A stretch of 64,000 bases of DNA from Tritrichomonas foetus (GCA_001839685.1 MLAK01000688.1:1-64000); one strand, 5' to 3'. Positions 9,598 through 20,600 are shown, counted from the first letter of the stretch. Numbers and translations are program-made. The notes: generated from the letters alone by a model not told the origin.

Positions 9598-10983
9598 ATG
9601 CAGCGAAAAATTCCAAATTATCGAATTGGCCGAACCCTCGCGACAGGAGCTTTTGGAAGTGTCTGCATTGCCTTCCATGATAAAACACGGGAAGAATATG
9701 CAATCAAATGCGCCGATGATCAGAAAAGCATTGACCATTTAAAACGAGAAGCATCATTTTATCAAATCATAAATGGCTCACCTGGTTTCCCCACTTTGCA
9801 TGCGGTTTATTTCGAAGAGCGAAAAGCATATCTGATTATTGATTTACTTGGCAAGAATCTTCAAGAACTTCTCAAAATTCAAATGAAAACGTCAATTGGA
9901 TTTTCTCTTAAAACGGTCTTAATGCTTGCAGATCAGGCCCTTCTCAGGCTTGAGTATATCCATACAAAAGGCATCGTTCATGGCGATATCAAGCCCGAAA
10001 ACTTTTGTATTGGACTTGGGTCGAACTCAAATCAAATTTACCTCATAGATTTCGGTTTGGCACGCAATATAAATGATCAAAAGCGTGATTTATTGTTCAA
10101 CCGATTTGAAGGAACTGCTTCTTTTGCTTCACTTGCAGCACACAAAGGTGAGCCAATCATGCCCAAAGACGATATTGAAAGTTTGGTTTACACGCTCATT
10201 TTTTTATTAAATGGAAAACTTCCATGGAGCGACATAGATATACAAAATAAATCAACACGAAGGGAAGTAATAGCAATGATGAAGCGGACCTTTTCTTTGA
10301 AAGATTTGTATTATTCATCAGTCCAAAACGCAAATATGATGGATAATAATGTGATTAACGATAATGTAATTAATGATGATTCCACAATTAGTAATTCCAC
10401 AATTAGTAATACCTCAATGAGTAATACCTCAATTAGCAATTCCACAATTAGTAATACCTCAATGAATAATTTAAATGCCAGAAGTCGCCAGAATATTGCA
10501 AATAGAAAAAGAGATATCAATTATTTTCAGAGAAGAAGATCTCTCTGTCATAAACTTGAAAATGATTATCAAACAGATGACCAAGTGAACGAATGCCTGG
10601 AAAAAATATTGCTGCCTTCAGAAGTTATCAATTTGTTCCAAGAAATGCTGTCTTTGAATTCAAAAGAATCACCAAATTATTCAAAATACAGAAATGTGAT
10701 TCGAAATACGCTTTTGGAACTTGGACATTCTTATGATTCAAAGTATGATTGGAGTGAGTACCGAATTCATAACTCTTTCTCATTCCAACCGAAGAAAATG
10801 TTCACACAGCAAGATAGCCAAAATAGTGATACCAATAAAAAAGTTAGCATTTCAAATTCGCTCTATAATATTCAGAGTTTCTCTTCGAGGAAATTCGGGT
10901 CTTCAACAAACATGCTTGCGAAACAGAACAAGCCTCATGGATTGAAACTGGCAACACACAGAAATTCATCAGGTCATTTCTAG
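9598..10983 (+). CDS. CK1-type protein kinase with Asn/Ser repeat insert
   Basis: 461 residues. The kinase domain covers about residues 8-300 and is of casein kinase 1 type. The glycine loop is ATGAFGSV (15-22), the ATP lysine is K37 in AIK, the catalytic loop is HGDIKPEN (128-135) and DFG is at 151-153, with the CK1-like ending LIDFGLARNI. The usual HRD arginine is Gly (HGD), so activation-loop control by an RD pocket is absent. The CK1-like substrate-region motif SIN is replaced by EGTASFASL. Between about residues 251 and 291 the protein has pentapeptide repeats (NVIND, STISN, TSMSN) inside the C-lobe, followed by further kinase-like sequence and a Ser-rich tail. It probably phosphorylates Ser/Thr in the cytoplasm or nucleus. 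Start: first ATG, just before the domain. Confidence 0.85.
   Translation: MQRKIPNYRIGRTLATGAFGSVCIAFHDKTREEYAIKCADDQKSIDHLKREASFYQIINGSPGFPTLHAVYFEERKAYLIIDLLGKNLQELLKIQMKTSIGFSLKTVLMLADQALLRLEYIHTKGIVHGDIKPENFCIGLGSNSNQIYLIDFGLARNINDQKRDLLFNRFEGTASFASLAAHKGEPIMPKDDIESLVYTLIFLLNGKLPWSDIDIQNKSTRREVIAMMKRTFSLKDLYYSSVQNANMMDNNVINDNVINDDSTISNSTISNTSMSNTSISNSTISNTSMNNLNARSRQNIANRKRDINYFQRRRSLCHKLENDYQTDDQVNECLEKILLPSEVINLFQEMLSLNSKESPNYSKYRNVIRNTLLELGHSYDSKYDWSEYRIHNSFSFQPKKMFTQQDSQNSDTNKKVSISNSLYNIQSFSSRKFGSSTNMLAKQNKPHGLKLATHRNSSGHF
10348..10470 (+). repeat. 15-base coding tandem repeat in CK1 gene
   Basis: Two 15-base units coding NVIND (10348-10377), a spacer codon, then six 15-base units at 10381-10470 coding STISN, STISN, TSMSN, TSISN, STISN and TSMNN. 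The units stay in frame, so length can change without breaking the gene. Confidence 0.85.
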
Positions 10984-11565
10984 AATTATATTTGAATATA
11001 CACCAAAAGTTTGCGACTTTCCTCCATCTGTTCCAATACAAAATGTGATTACCCTCACTGATGTATTGTTTTTTCTTCGGATTTTTAGAGTATATATTTA
11101 TTTTTTTTTTTTTTTTTTACCAAAAATGGCAACTGCTATGATTCATAGAACATAATTATAATAAATGTTTTAGCTAAAATAAATTATAGAAATCTTTTTT
11201 ATCTAATTTAGTTGTCAACAAACCAAAACCAGGGTTGGTTGAGGGACACAACAACAACAGTTTTTTCCTAGTGAACTTTTCTCAAATTGCTTTGAATAAT
11301 ACACACAAGCGAAAATATATATATATTTGGAAAATTAATTGTAGTGAGTGATTCGAATAGAGAGCATTTCCTATTTGTAGCAAATTCCCATTGGATCATA
11401 ATATGAATAATAAAACAAGAAATGCCATACTAATCATGATTGTTTTTAAAAAGGAAGCACTCCAGGAAGTGTTGATGAAGTGATCTTCAAATTGCTATTT
11501 GCGAGTTTTTCTATGATCAATTGAATTTTTGAGTACATATCGTTCTTTAACGTACAATCATTTTC
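10984..11565. other. Intergenic region
   Basis: No gene seen. It contains an 18-base T run at 11101-11118 downstream of the kinase and the promoter side of the next gene. Confidence 0.6.
11558..11565 (+). promoter_or_regulatory. Initiator-like element
   Basis: TCATTTTC lies directly before the ATG at 11566. It fits the trichomonad initiator pattern TCA(C/T)(A/T), whose A is normally the transcription start a few bases before the start codon. It supports the chosen start. Confidence 0.5.
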
Positions 11566-11991
11566 ATGTCAACATTCCGCACGCCACAATCATCAAGATT
11601 TGGATCCAGTACAAGATCAACAATGTCAGCTACTAAATCTTTAAGAATGGCAGATTTATCTGGTTCAAATATCGGTCAAAGTAACGATTTATTCTTCCAA
11701 TCAATAATGGACCGTCAAGGTGACGATTCGGAGTTTGCAACACAATTGGCAGCCAGTAATATGGAAATTGACAACGCCCGTTATGACATTCAAATGCTAA
11801 TGACAAAAGCGCATGCATATTGTAAGAACAGCGGTTTAGGACATACAAATTATAACCTTCCTTCTACTCCACCCAGATATGGTGGAAGTCGCACACCACG
11901 TCAATCAAAGTTTCAAGTTACGCCAACACAAAATGGTGAATTCTTTAGATCTACAATATCGCGAGATATGTCTGCTAAAAAAGGACAATAA
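11566..11991 (+). CDS. Small Ser/Thr/Arg-rich protein, unknown function
   Basis: 141 residues from an ATG right behind an initiator-like element. I do not recognise the family. The N-terminus (residues 1-45) is rich in Ser, Thr and Arg (FRTPQSSRFGSSTRSTMSA) and looks disordered and phosphorylatable. A short helical stretch follows at about 55-90 (ATQLAASNMEIDNARYDIQM), then Pro/Thr/Arg-rich sequence with repeated TP sites (STPPRYG, SRTPRQ). The SP/TP-rich ends resemble tails of cytoskeletal or axonemal proteins, but that is only an impression. The next gene, on the minus strand, is convergent, with 153 bases between. Confidence 0.6.
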   Translation: MSTFRTPQSSRFGSSTRSTMSATKSLRMADLSGSNIGQSNDLFFQSIMDRQGDDSEFATQLAASNMEIDNARYDIQMLMTKAHAYCKNSGLGHTNYNLPSTPPRYGGSRTPRQSKFQVTPTQNGEFFRSTISRDMSAKKGQ

Positions 11992-12144
11992 TGATTAATA
12001 AATGTTTTATCAGATGATTTTCATGTAGTTTTTTATTCATTCAAAAATTCACCATCAAATAAATATTTAAATCACACAAATAAAAAATCAACAGAATAAT
12101 AATTAAACATAATGATCAAAATTAGTAACACGATTACAATTTTA

Positions 12145-12423
12145 TTAATAAGGGAAGTTATTCGCTTTCTTGAATGCTTCAACATCAGCATCGATTTCTG
12201 TTGCATTATGAACTTGGTTTTTGGGCTTGTCTGCATTTACTGTTTTTTGCCATGCGTCCACTGATGGTGGCTCATAATTTGGAGACATTCCAGATTGTGA
12301 TTCAATTGAATGCTGCATGCGGGCGGCTGTCATTGCTTCTCTTTCAGCATAGATCGGGTTGAGGCGTTCATAACGCTTCTTTCTGCGTGCATTCATTCCA
12401 TGACCATTGGCTGCTTTTCCCAT
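12145..12423 (-). CDS. Small basic-N-terminus protein, unknown function
   Basis: 92 residues if started at the first in-frame ATG (12423). The frame is open for 19 more codons upstream but opens at GTG, so the shorter form is preferred. It begins MGKAANGHGMNARRKKRYER, a basic stretch that could bind nucleic acid or act as a nuclear signal, and ends with an acidic-hydrophobic tail (EIDADVEAFKKANNFPY). No known domain is recognised. Its convergent neighbour at 11566-11991 is also small and unrecognised. Confidence 0.55.
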   Translation of the reverse strand: MGKAANGHGMNARRKKRYERLNPIYAEREAMTAARMQHSIESQSGMSPNYEPPSVDAWQKTVNADKPKNQVHNATEIDADVEAFKKANNFPY

Positions 12424-13137
12424 TTGATAAATGGATTTATTTTGATGACCATGGTCATTTTTGAATGGTTCTAAAATCACTAACTTTTTATAAAGATATT
12501 TGGCATCTCTCTGATTTCACAGTATTTAACTTTTTCATATTATATTTGGCCATTATAATTCTTAATCGAAAGTGGTTAGGAATTTGGTCGGCCAAACGGT
12601 GTCATTGCGTGAATTCTTGAAATGAGCTAATTTCGAATTTTTTAAACTTTTTAATGAATTTTTTCTACAAAATCCCATTGGATAGCAGTAAGAGATGTGA
12701 AATATGTCTTTTTATAGTATGAAGTTCAAATGTTTGGTTTGAATTGGCGAACAATCGATCAAAATTTTTGTAACTGAAATTCTTTTCAATTAATTGAATT
12801 TACTTCGGTCTTTTCTGAAATTGAATCGAAATAACGGTGATGTGGCATTGCAATTTTTCTTACACCCGGTGAATTATGATAGCTACAGAATCGTACTAAT
12901 TTATTCCATCAATCTTCATACTTGGATAAGAGTTTCTTATATTCGTTCATGATTTACACAGATAAAATTAATAGGAAGAAATATCGTATTGAGCAACCAT
13001 TTAATGATTTTTTCAAAAGGATCGTATCAAAATATACTTGGGAATTCAGAGGATATGTGTTTGAATCTAAACTTTTTGAAGTACGATCAAAAATATTTTT
13101 GACAAAATTTTCTCTTTTCAATAGTTTTTATTTCTCT
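12424..13137. other. Intergenic region
   Basis: An AT-rich 75-codon open stretch at 12922-13149 abuts the next gene in the same frame but ends in TGA just before its ATG. Its composition (runs of Phe, Tyr, Lys, Ile) is that of non-coding AT-rich DNA here, so it is not called. Nothing else is seen. Confidence 0.55.
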
Positions 13138-13145
13138 TCATTTTT
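13138..13145 (+). promoter_or_regulatory. Initiator-like element
   Basis: TCATTTTT ends five bases before the ATG at 13150. It fits the trichomonad initiator pattern and argues that the open stretch upstream is untranslated. Confidence 0.5.
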
Positions 13146-13149
13146 GTGA

Positions 13150-13662
13150 ATGATGCACGAAATAGCATATAAGCCAACGTTGGCTCTATTTCCTCGGACA
13201 TGGCCAGAGTTTCTTGGAGATACAAATGAGTTTAACATCGCTGTTCTTCAAAATAAAAATAATATTAATCAATCACCAAAGCAATTTACAATCCCAATAA
13301 TATCACAGACAAATTCAGATACATCAAATAAGTTCCATCACTCCTATGTATCCAAGCATCCCATAAATTACGAAAAAAATCGAATAAACAAAACGTTAAG
13401 TAAAATAGGAAATTTTGATATAGCGACAACAGCACCATATAAGTGGATGATGAAGGAGATTGGAAGAGCAATTACACAAAAAGAGTTCATATCTTTATAT
13501 CCTATTTTGAAAAAAGTGATTCCCTCAGAATATGCTCCTAATAGAGATGCAAGTAGAAGCCAAAAGGTTCGATATGTATGGTTAAATAGTATTTGGGATA
13601 AACCAGAGATTCGTCAAGTTGTCGAACAATTATTAAGAAAAGTTGTTACTAGTTCATATTAA
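13150..13662 (+). CDS. Protein of unknown function, 170 residues
   Basis: The frame begins at ATGATG behind an initiator-like element. I do not recognise the family. Residues 1-40 contain a Pro/Trp-rich stretch (PTLALFPRTWPEFLGD), residues 40-90 are Asn/Ser/His-rich, and residues 95-170 look like a compact helical domain (YKWMMKEIGRAITQKEFISL and VRYVWLNSIWDKPEIRQVVE). No signal peptide or membrane helix. The C-terminal helical part is the best query for a distant-homology search. A tRNA gene follows 179 bases downstream. Confidence 0.65.
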   Translation: MMHEIAYKPTLALFPRTWPEFLGDTNEFNIAVLQNKNNINQSPKQFTIPIISQTNSDTSNKFHHSYVSKHPINYEKNRINKTLSKIGNFDIATTAPYKWMMKEIGRAITQKEFISLYPILKKVIPSEYAPNRDASRSQKVRYVWLNSIWDKPEIRQVVEQLLRKVVTSSY

Positions 13663-13841
13663 ATAAATCAAAAAAATTCATATATTTTTTCTAATATTTT
13701 AAAATTGTTATTTTTTAAATAAGAAAATCTCTTTTTCGCTTCTTTAGATTATTGATGGTTGAAATAAGATTGATCATTGTCAATTAGAATTTTAAGGAAA
13801 TAATAAATATAAGAAAATATCACAAATTCAAAAAACATACA

Positions 13842-13921
13842 GGTTGTTTGGCCGAGTGGTCCAAGGCGCCAGTTTAAGGCACTGGTCCGAGAGGGCGTGG
13901 GTTCGAACCCCACAGCAACCA
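13842..13921 (+). tRNA. tRNA-Leu (AAG)
   Basis: All cloverleaf parts can be read. The acceptor stem is GGTTGTT paired with AGCAACC (one G-T pair), with discriminator A at 13921. The D arm is GCC...GGC. The anticodon stem is CCAGT/ACTGG with loop TTAAGGC, giving anticodon AAG. A 12-base class II variable arm follows, then the T arm GTGGG-TTCGAAC-CCCAC. There is no intron and CCA is not encoded. The A box and the B box (GGTTCGAAC) serve as internal RNA polymerase III promoters. Confidence 0.97.
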
Positions 13922-13928
13922 TTTTTTT
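13922..13928 (+). terminator. RNA polymerase III terminator
   Basis: Seven T residues directly follow the discriminator base of tRNA-Leu. Confidence 0.9.
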
Positions 13929-15177
13929 CCTCTTCATATCATCAGACTTTCTCTTCAACCAGGTTCTGAATGCCTAACTTTCATTGTTGATTCGAATTCT
14001 TTAAAACACACTATATTTACATTTTTTTTTGAATTCTAATTTTGTCCATTTAGCAAACAATATTTCAATATTTTATTCATTACTTTTATTTATTTTTTCC
14101 TTTATGAAATCACATCATTTTATCTTTCATTACAATATTCTACTTTTGAATCATATTCAAGTTTGGGTAATTTAGATTGACATGTTCTCGATAACATATG
14201 ATATCTATGATCATCACTCTGAACAAGTAGTTCAAACCGCATGCATGAAATTACCTTGAACCGATTGATTGATTGTTTTCAAGATGGTGATATCGCTGGT
14301 AATTATCGTGGTTCTTAATCATGGCAAATTTCTTGGATATTGGATTTTCCTTCCTAAACCAGATGCAAATATTAATATTCAAATGATCATTACAATAGAA
14401 ATCGATAGAAAAAGTGATTCTTGTGTAAATTGCGAAATAAAAAATACATTCAAAAGGAAAGATACTATTCATTGAGAAATGAAAGTGAATTTTAATGATA
14501 ATGATTGTATATTTGATGTATTTCTGTGATGTGGATTTAGTTAGGAAGATTATTTCTTCATGAAGAAGGCAATCAGAATGATATCATTATTTTGGTATTT
14601 TCCCAAAAATCGTACTATTCTGATTAAAAATATGAGGAAAATGTGTTGACCTAATTGAAGCGAATTTCATATATATTGTTGAGACTTCTTCAGACATTTA
14701 ATATGCATTATCTAATTCACTAAGTCTACCCCTACAAAACGACCCAAAGTTATGCCAGAAATTCACATTCTTCAAATTTGGTAGTCATCTTTAACAAGTT
14801 CGGTCGCAATGCAGTCTGCATTATGCAGAGTATATCATAAAAATGAAATTGACAAATAATAAAGTTAAGCTGTATTTTGTTATTGGTTACGAAAATATTT
14901 GCATATCATTTTGATGAAATAAAATTAGGATTTATCCTGAGAAATTGCATTCCATATATAATCTCATTCTACTATATGAATAAAATTCCCTAAAAAATCG
15001 AATCCAGATTCTCGGCGTTTAAACAACAATACCTATTCAAAATGGTCTGATTTCTGTGTATAATAAACTTAATAAAAAGTTCCTCAAAATCTATTGAAAA
15101 TATTTTATCCAATTTCAAAAAGTGACATCACAAATAGAAACGGTTTTGACGCTTTGGTCGGCCTTTTTGGAATTCTG
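13929..15177. other. Intergenic region
   Basis: About 1.25 kb without a supported gene. Two overlapping open stretches on opposite strands near 14251-14475 cancel each other out; the plus one opens at TTG. The L7 reading frame is open from a TTG at 15094 but its first ATG is at 15178. Confidence 0.55.
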
Positions 15178-15897
15178 ATGTCGAAGCCATTGCCAGAAAC
15201 CCTCCGCAAGCTTGAAGAACGCAAGCAAAAGGAAACAGCTGAATACAATCAAAAGCGTGATGCCCTTGCTAACGAAGCTAAGGCTCGTGCTGAAAAGATC
15301 CTTGCTCGTTCAAAGCAATATGCTGCTGAACTCGTTCAACAAGAGAAAGACGTCATTGCTAAGCAAAACGAAGCCGCCGCCGCCGGTGGATTCTACGTTC
15401 CAGCCCAAGCCAAGGTTGCCTTTGTTATCCGTATCCGTGGTATCAACCAAATGGCCCCACAATCCCGCAAGATCCTCGAGCTCCTCCGCCTCCGCCAAAA
15501 GTCCAACGCCGTCTTCGTTAGACTCAACAAGGCCACAATCGAAATGCTCAAGCGTGTCGAACCATACATTGCCTATGGTTATCCATCACCAGCCGTCGTT
15601 CGTGAACTCATCTTCAAGCGTGGTTATGCCCGCGTTAACGGACAACGCATTGCCCTCACAACAAACAGCCTCGTCCAAGCTGCTCTCGGCCAATTCGGAA
15701 TCGAATCAGTCGAAGATCTCGCCCACGAAATCTACACATGTGGTGCCCACTTCCACCAAGCTTCCGCCTTCCTCTGGCCATTCAAGCTTAACCAACCAAA
15801 GGGTGGCTTCCGCCGTATCCGCCGCCACTATGTTGAAGGTGGTGACTATGGTAACCGTGAGAACCTTATCGATGACCTCATCACACGCATGATCTAA
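15178..15897 (+). CDS. RPL7: 60S ribosomal protein L7 (uL30)
   Basis: 239 residues, close to the usual eukaryotic length. The N-terminus is the charged helical extension typical of L7 (PETLRKLEERKQKETAEYNQ), followed by the uL30 core (VAFVIRIRGINQMAPQSRKI, then LRLRQKSNAVFVRLNKATIE) and the eukaryotic C-terminal part ending HYVEGGDYGNRENLIDDLIT. It is a component of the large ribosomal subunit and contacts 5S/28S rRNA and assembly factors. The start is the first in-frame ATG; upstream the frame opens only at TTG. Codon use is strikingly C-ending and GC-rich compared with all neighbours, as expected for a very highly expressed gene. The stop is followed by A (TAAA). Confidence 0.97.
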   Translation: MSKPLPETLRKLEERKQKETAEYNQKRDALANEAKARAEKILARSKQYAAELVQQEKDVIAKQNEAAAAGGFYVPAQAKVAFVIRIRGINQMAPQSRKILELLRLRQKSNAVFVRLNKATIEMLKRVEPYIAYGYPSPAVVRELIFKRGYARVNGQRIALTTNSLVQAALGQFGIESVEDLAHEIYTCGAHFHQASAFLWPFKLNQPKGGFRRIRRHYVEGGDYGNRENLIDDLITRMI

Positions 15898-16128
15898 ATC
15901 GACCTTTAACTAAGAATTTTCCTTCTATTTTTTCACCTTTATTTTATTTATTTCTAGTTATGCCGTGAACACTTTTTGTTAATTTGACTTTTAATTTGAC
16001 CTTAAAGGTTCACGATGAAGATAATTTCTGAGGTTTTCGATCACTGTGTTTGGTGGTCATGTTCAATAGATGACCGTTTAATTGAACGACCATCAAAATC
16101 TTGAAGTCAGAGACCGTTTATTCACAAA

Positions 16129-17115
16129 ATGTTTGAGAAATGCGGTGAAATCCGAATTCCAGCCACCGAAGACCCACCATCATTCGTATATATTACAGCG
16201 TCATCAGTCACATCGAATGGAGCTGCCACATCGTCAGATCGAATGATATATTTCTTTGATGCCCATGAAGCAAAAGTTATTTCTTGCTTCAAAGCACACA
16301 ATGCAGACATCACCGGAATTAGCATGTGCGAGCGCTCGCAAATTATCGCCTCTTGTTGTGAAGACAACCACGATGAAGGAAATGAAGTCACGCTTTGGGA
16401 TATTCGAACCTCCCAAGCTATCGCAACTTTTGCACTTAGCGCGTACGATCATCAGGCGACAATCTGCCACTGTGTAAGCATTAACAATAATGGCCAAATA
16501 GTCGCTGCTGGCGCAAACAGCGGAGTTCTCTGCTGGGACGTCCGCCGACCAGAAGGTGTTTTCAAAAATGTTTCAATCCAACCAGAAGAAATCAGCAGTC
16601 TCGAATTTCATCCATTTTCCGAAGCAACTTTTTTGGCTGGAGACGACGATGGAAACGTTCTATTGTACGATCTCGACGCTACGGACGAAGAAGATTCAAT
16701 TATCTTCTACGCAAATGATGGCCATCCATGTTTCCAATGTGGATTTGTTGGAGCCGATACGATTTTCACTTTGAGAAGAACCGCTGGAATCCGTTTATGG
16801 AATATTTTCGATCCAACCGTTGAATCGAGTTATGACGATTTGCGCATTCCTGTTGACAATGCTTTTTCATATCCAATTGACGCGCACTGGTGCGGGCAGT
16901 GGCTGATGATGGCTGGAGGCGACAGTGAAGGTGGTGTTGCCCTCCTCCTTTGTGATGACAATGAAGCAAGGCTCTTCCATAAAATCGAAAAAGCCCACGA
17001 TGATTGCGTGAATGCATCTTTCCTTGACACACTTGAGGATGGATCGATTCACCTCTACTTGGCTGGAGATGGTGGTCAGCTCTCTTTCTGGCACGTCTTG
17101 CCTCCTCAAGAATAA
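16129..17115 (+). CDS. WD40-repeat protein, WDR89-like
   Basis: 328 residues made of WD40 repeats throughout. Repeat ends such as VTLWDIR, GVLCWDVRR, VLLYDLDA, IRLWNIF and LSFWHVL are visible, and His-Asp type turns (HNADITGISM, HDDCVNASFL) precede them, so about six to seven blades can be counted. No other domain is present, so it should be a single beta-propeller used as a protein-interaction platform. The size and the weak repeat spacing fit the WDR89 group, but other small WD40 proteins cannot be excluded. A short intergenic gap (231 bases) separates it from L7 on the same strand. Confidence 0.75.
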   Translation: MFEKCGEIRIPATEDPPSFVYITASSVTSNGAATSSDRMIYFFDAHEAKVISCFKAHNADITGISMCERSQIIASCCEDNHDEGNEVTLWDIRTSQAIATFALSAYDHQATICHCVSINNNGQIVAAGANSGVLCWDVRRPEGVFKNVSIQPEEISSLEFHPFSEATFLAGDDDGNVLLYDLDATDEEDSIIFYANDGHPCFQCGFVGADTIFTLRRTAGIRLWNIFDPTVESSYDDLRIPVDNAFSYPIDAHWCGQWLMMAGGDSEGGVALLLCDDNEARLFHKIEKAHDDCVNASFLDTLEDGSIHLYLAGDGGQLSFWHVLPPQE

Positions 17116-17663
17116 GAATGTGAAGATGAATATGAATGTGAATATTAATAAGAATTGGTTTATGATGATATTTTTGGGCCTGCGTCATTTACAAATAAGA
17201 ACACTGTGATAATTGATGATTGATTGCGACCATTTTGTTTGATAATGATGATATTGATGACTGTATTGTAATTGATTGATTTTTTCAATCTCAGCATCTC
17301 GAATGAAAACCGATAATATCAAATGATATATATATCTATGATGAATAATAAAGTGTTTAATCAATAATAATAAAAAGAAATAATCAAGACTTTTTTTATT
17401 TAAGTTTCTTTATATTTGTTTCTGTTTCGAAAGTGTGATTCACTTTTTATTTGGGCTTGTCATGTGGAATCATTCATTAAAATGATAGAGTTTGATTTTT
17501 ATATCATATCAGTGAATATGAACAGCTTTGAGGTGAATAAGCAAATTTAAAAAGAAGGGATGGTTTAATTAATTTATAGTAGAACATATTTATTTATTTT
17601 AGTATTATTATAATTATTTTATATATAAAAACTTTTTGCTATTTTTTTTTTTTTTTTNNTTTN
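17116..17663. other. Convergent intergenic region
   Basis: Lies between the ends of the WD40 and TAF2 genes. It contains a T run with undetermined bases at 17658, 17659 and 17663, right beside the TAF2 stop codon. No gene seen. Confidence 0.7.
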
Positions 17664-20600
17664 TTAATTTTCTGTTTTCTTTTTCAATGTTATTTTTATC
17701 GAACCCAATGGCTGTTGCTGCTCACCTGCAACCTCTTTCCCTGTATTTTCATCTGTTCCTGCACCCTCTGAAGCCTGCGTCACTGCCTGCTGTTGAGTTT
17801 GCTGTTGCTGTTGTTGAGCAGCAGCAGCAGCAGCAGCTTGTGCTTTTGCCTGTGCTGCAGCATGTTGAGCAGCTTGTGCATTTCTTGCTTGTGCAGAACG
17901 TGTAATATCGATTTGAACGACGCTTCCAGATGATCTTTCAGCTGTAAGGTCAATTGGCACCTGTGAAGGCGTGCTCTTCTGCTGGTAAGGAGCTGGCAAT
18001 TTCTCCCCATACAGCGCCGTGTATGCTCGAAGAGCTTCAGATCGAAGGATTTTATGATGTTGTCCATAAACAGTCAGAATCTCCCAAAGTGTCTCGACAA
18101 TATCAAGTGCGCGTGGTCCTGACGTTAAGAACTTCTTTACTTGTTCATTAGTCATTCCTTCAGGTATGGCCAACAGATAAGTTTGAAAATGATCTTGATC
18201 GCCAACATGAACGGAATTCAATATGAATCTATAAACCTCTCTCAAACACATTGCTGCAACTTCATGATTTCCATGCAAGCATAACGTTTTTACATCAGAA
18301 ACAAGCTCAGCAAATGTGACACCTTTTTCAACCAAACATAAGAAAAGAAGATTTCTAAACACAGAAGCTCGACAATCGAAATAATTTGTGTCTTCAAGAA
18401 CTACAGATCTCATTTCTTTTACATCTGGTGAAAATGCTTCAGTTTTAAGTGCAATAGCGGTTAATGCAGTATATCCAGCACTTGTAATAATATTACAATA
18501 TGATGGAATTGATGCATGTAAAGATAATTTCGTCATTATTAAACTTGATGTTTGATTATAATAAGATTCAGATTCAGTTCTAAGTCTACCAAATGCAAGA
18601 ATAACTTCAGCATTAAAATAATCATCATTATACATATTATTTGAATTATTATTCGCTTGTTCTAAAATTTGAATCAATAATTTAACAATTATATCAGGAG
18701 TATAGTTTTGCGAGTCTCTAATAATTGATAATGATTTAATTACTTCAAGTTGAACAAAATGACGAGGTGTATCATGGAAATCGTGTGGTTTTGCGGTATA
18801 TTGTTGTGTTTGAGTATTAAATTGCATAAATTGTGATTTATACCAATCCATCAATATCTGCATATGTTTAAATTCAGTTTGTTCCGAATTAAACTTCGCC
18901 AATGCCCTTGCAATATGTTTTCGTACTCCATAAAATACTTTATCGTCTTTTAACATCTCAGTTAATTTAGTTAAAGTGTTTTCAGTGTCTTTAAAGTCTT
19001 CCAGGGACGAAATTGCTTCATGTTGTGCAAAAACATTATGAAGAAGGTCCAATTGATAGATAATCATGAATTCGGGAAGACGTGGACGAACTCTACAAAG
19101 CCAAGTCATTGAATGATCAAGAATGATCCACATTACTGCATGATGAACGAATACTTGAGTTTCTGTTCCATTGACGTAAGTAAATTTCTTTGTTTTTGTC
19201 TTTCTTCGATGTGCGAAATAGTTGAATTGCTGGAGCTGTATTTGATTTTCAACAGCAAATTGAAATTCATAAGGTTGTTCAAGATCTCTTAAATGAACTA
19301 AAATATTTCCAGTGAAAAATGGAACATTTGTTTTACAGGAAGGTGTCTGAGCAAGAACAAGTTTCATGTTATTATGACGGTTATCATTTGTAAAGTTATA
19401 AGTGAAGATTGGAAAACCGTTTGAATAAAGCCACTGTTGTCGAAATGTCTTGAAATTAATATTTGGACAAAATCTCACTAAATCCATGAAAAATCTGTCT
19501 GTCACGAATCCAGTTTGTTCTTCACACATTTTCATAAGTGGTCGCATGAGTAAAACTAGTTGTAAAGCTCCATTATTACGCATAGATGTTGATATCATAT
19601 TAAGAAGCAATTTTGCTTTAACTCTCAAAAATTGGTCACGAAATGGTTCACCTGAAGCAGGATCAATTTTATAAAGAACAATTGATGGAAAAATGTCTTC
19701 TGTCATTAGCCAGTTCAAATCATTCCATCGTCGATCAAGTTTAAAACTATCAGAATATATTGAAGTTGCAAAAATTTCAGCAAAGTATGAAACAATTCCA
19801 TGTTGAAGCCATTGATCACGAACATCACCAACTGGGAAAATATAGTAGATGAATAAGCCGATCAAAGCTTCTGTCAATTTAATTACAACATCATAGATAA
19901 TGTTGACGTTTCCAAGGGGGCAATTCAAACTGGGTGGCAAAAAAACAACATTTGGCATTAACACAGTTTCAGTCAGAAATGGAAGAGAGACAAAAGAAAT
20001 CGTTGTATAGAAAGGCTCTTCAAACGAAAACTTCTCTGTGATTTTTTGGAGCATCTGCGGAACGGGCTCAAGAGTGTTGCGGAAGGATTCGTCAACAGAA
20101 CCAATGTAATACATAATTATGTCATTTCGAAGCTGCTCTGATGGAGCTTGGAGGGGCTGGGAGATGAATGGCCCAAGAGCAAAACCGATCGCAGAGGCAC
20201 TAACTGGGTATTTTATTTTGTATGACATTGTATTCGTTTTGGCTTGAGGGTCCACAGCGACGAGATTTGATTCGCCGGGGCCAACGCATACGAAATTGGC
20301 ACTGAAAGTGACAGTGAGCGAGAAGAATGAACGTTGCGCTATTGTATCTATACATGGGAACCACCCAGAAGGTCCGTCGACTCGATTATCTGAAAAAATA
20401 ATTCCGTTTTTATTTACGATCGATGTGGCCCCACTTTTGACATGGAATTCAATATGAAGAGAAACTGGATAAATCCCTTCATGTGGAATGACCAAATCTG
20501 GCGATTCGTTTACGATTTGAGAAACAGCAGCGAAATGAGATGCGTCGCGAACAAGCGGTCCGCTTTTAAAAAGTAGCGCAGCATGCGAATCGATATATTG

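Noticed and set aside
9358..9738. 126-codon minus-strand frame overlapping the start of the CK1 gene
   Set aside because: The plus strand has clear kinase motifs and the minus frame has no recognisable domain.
12922..13149. 75-codon frame directly upstream of and in frame with the 13150 gene
   Set aside because: Ends in TGA before the ATG, has spacer-like composition, and an initiator-like element lies between it and the gene.
13749..13958. 69-codon minus-strand frame containing VGFEPTPSRTSALNWRLGPL
   Set aside because: It is the reverse strand of tRNA-Leu, a well-known false protein in databases.
14251..14475. Overlapping open stretches on both strands
   Set aside because: One opens at TTG and neither has convincing composition.
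15212..15892. 226-codon second plus frame inside the L7 gene
   Set aside because: Ser/Pro-rich shadow caused by the strong codon bias of L7.
16766..17188. 140-codon minus-strand frame over the WD40 gene
   Set aside because: Shadow; the WD40 repeats are on the plus strand.
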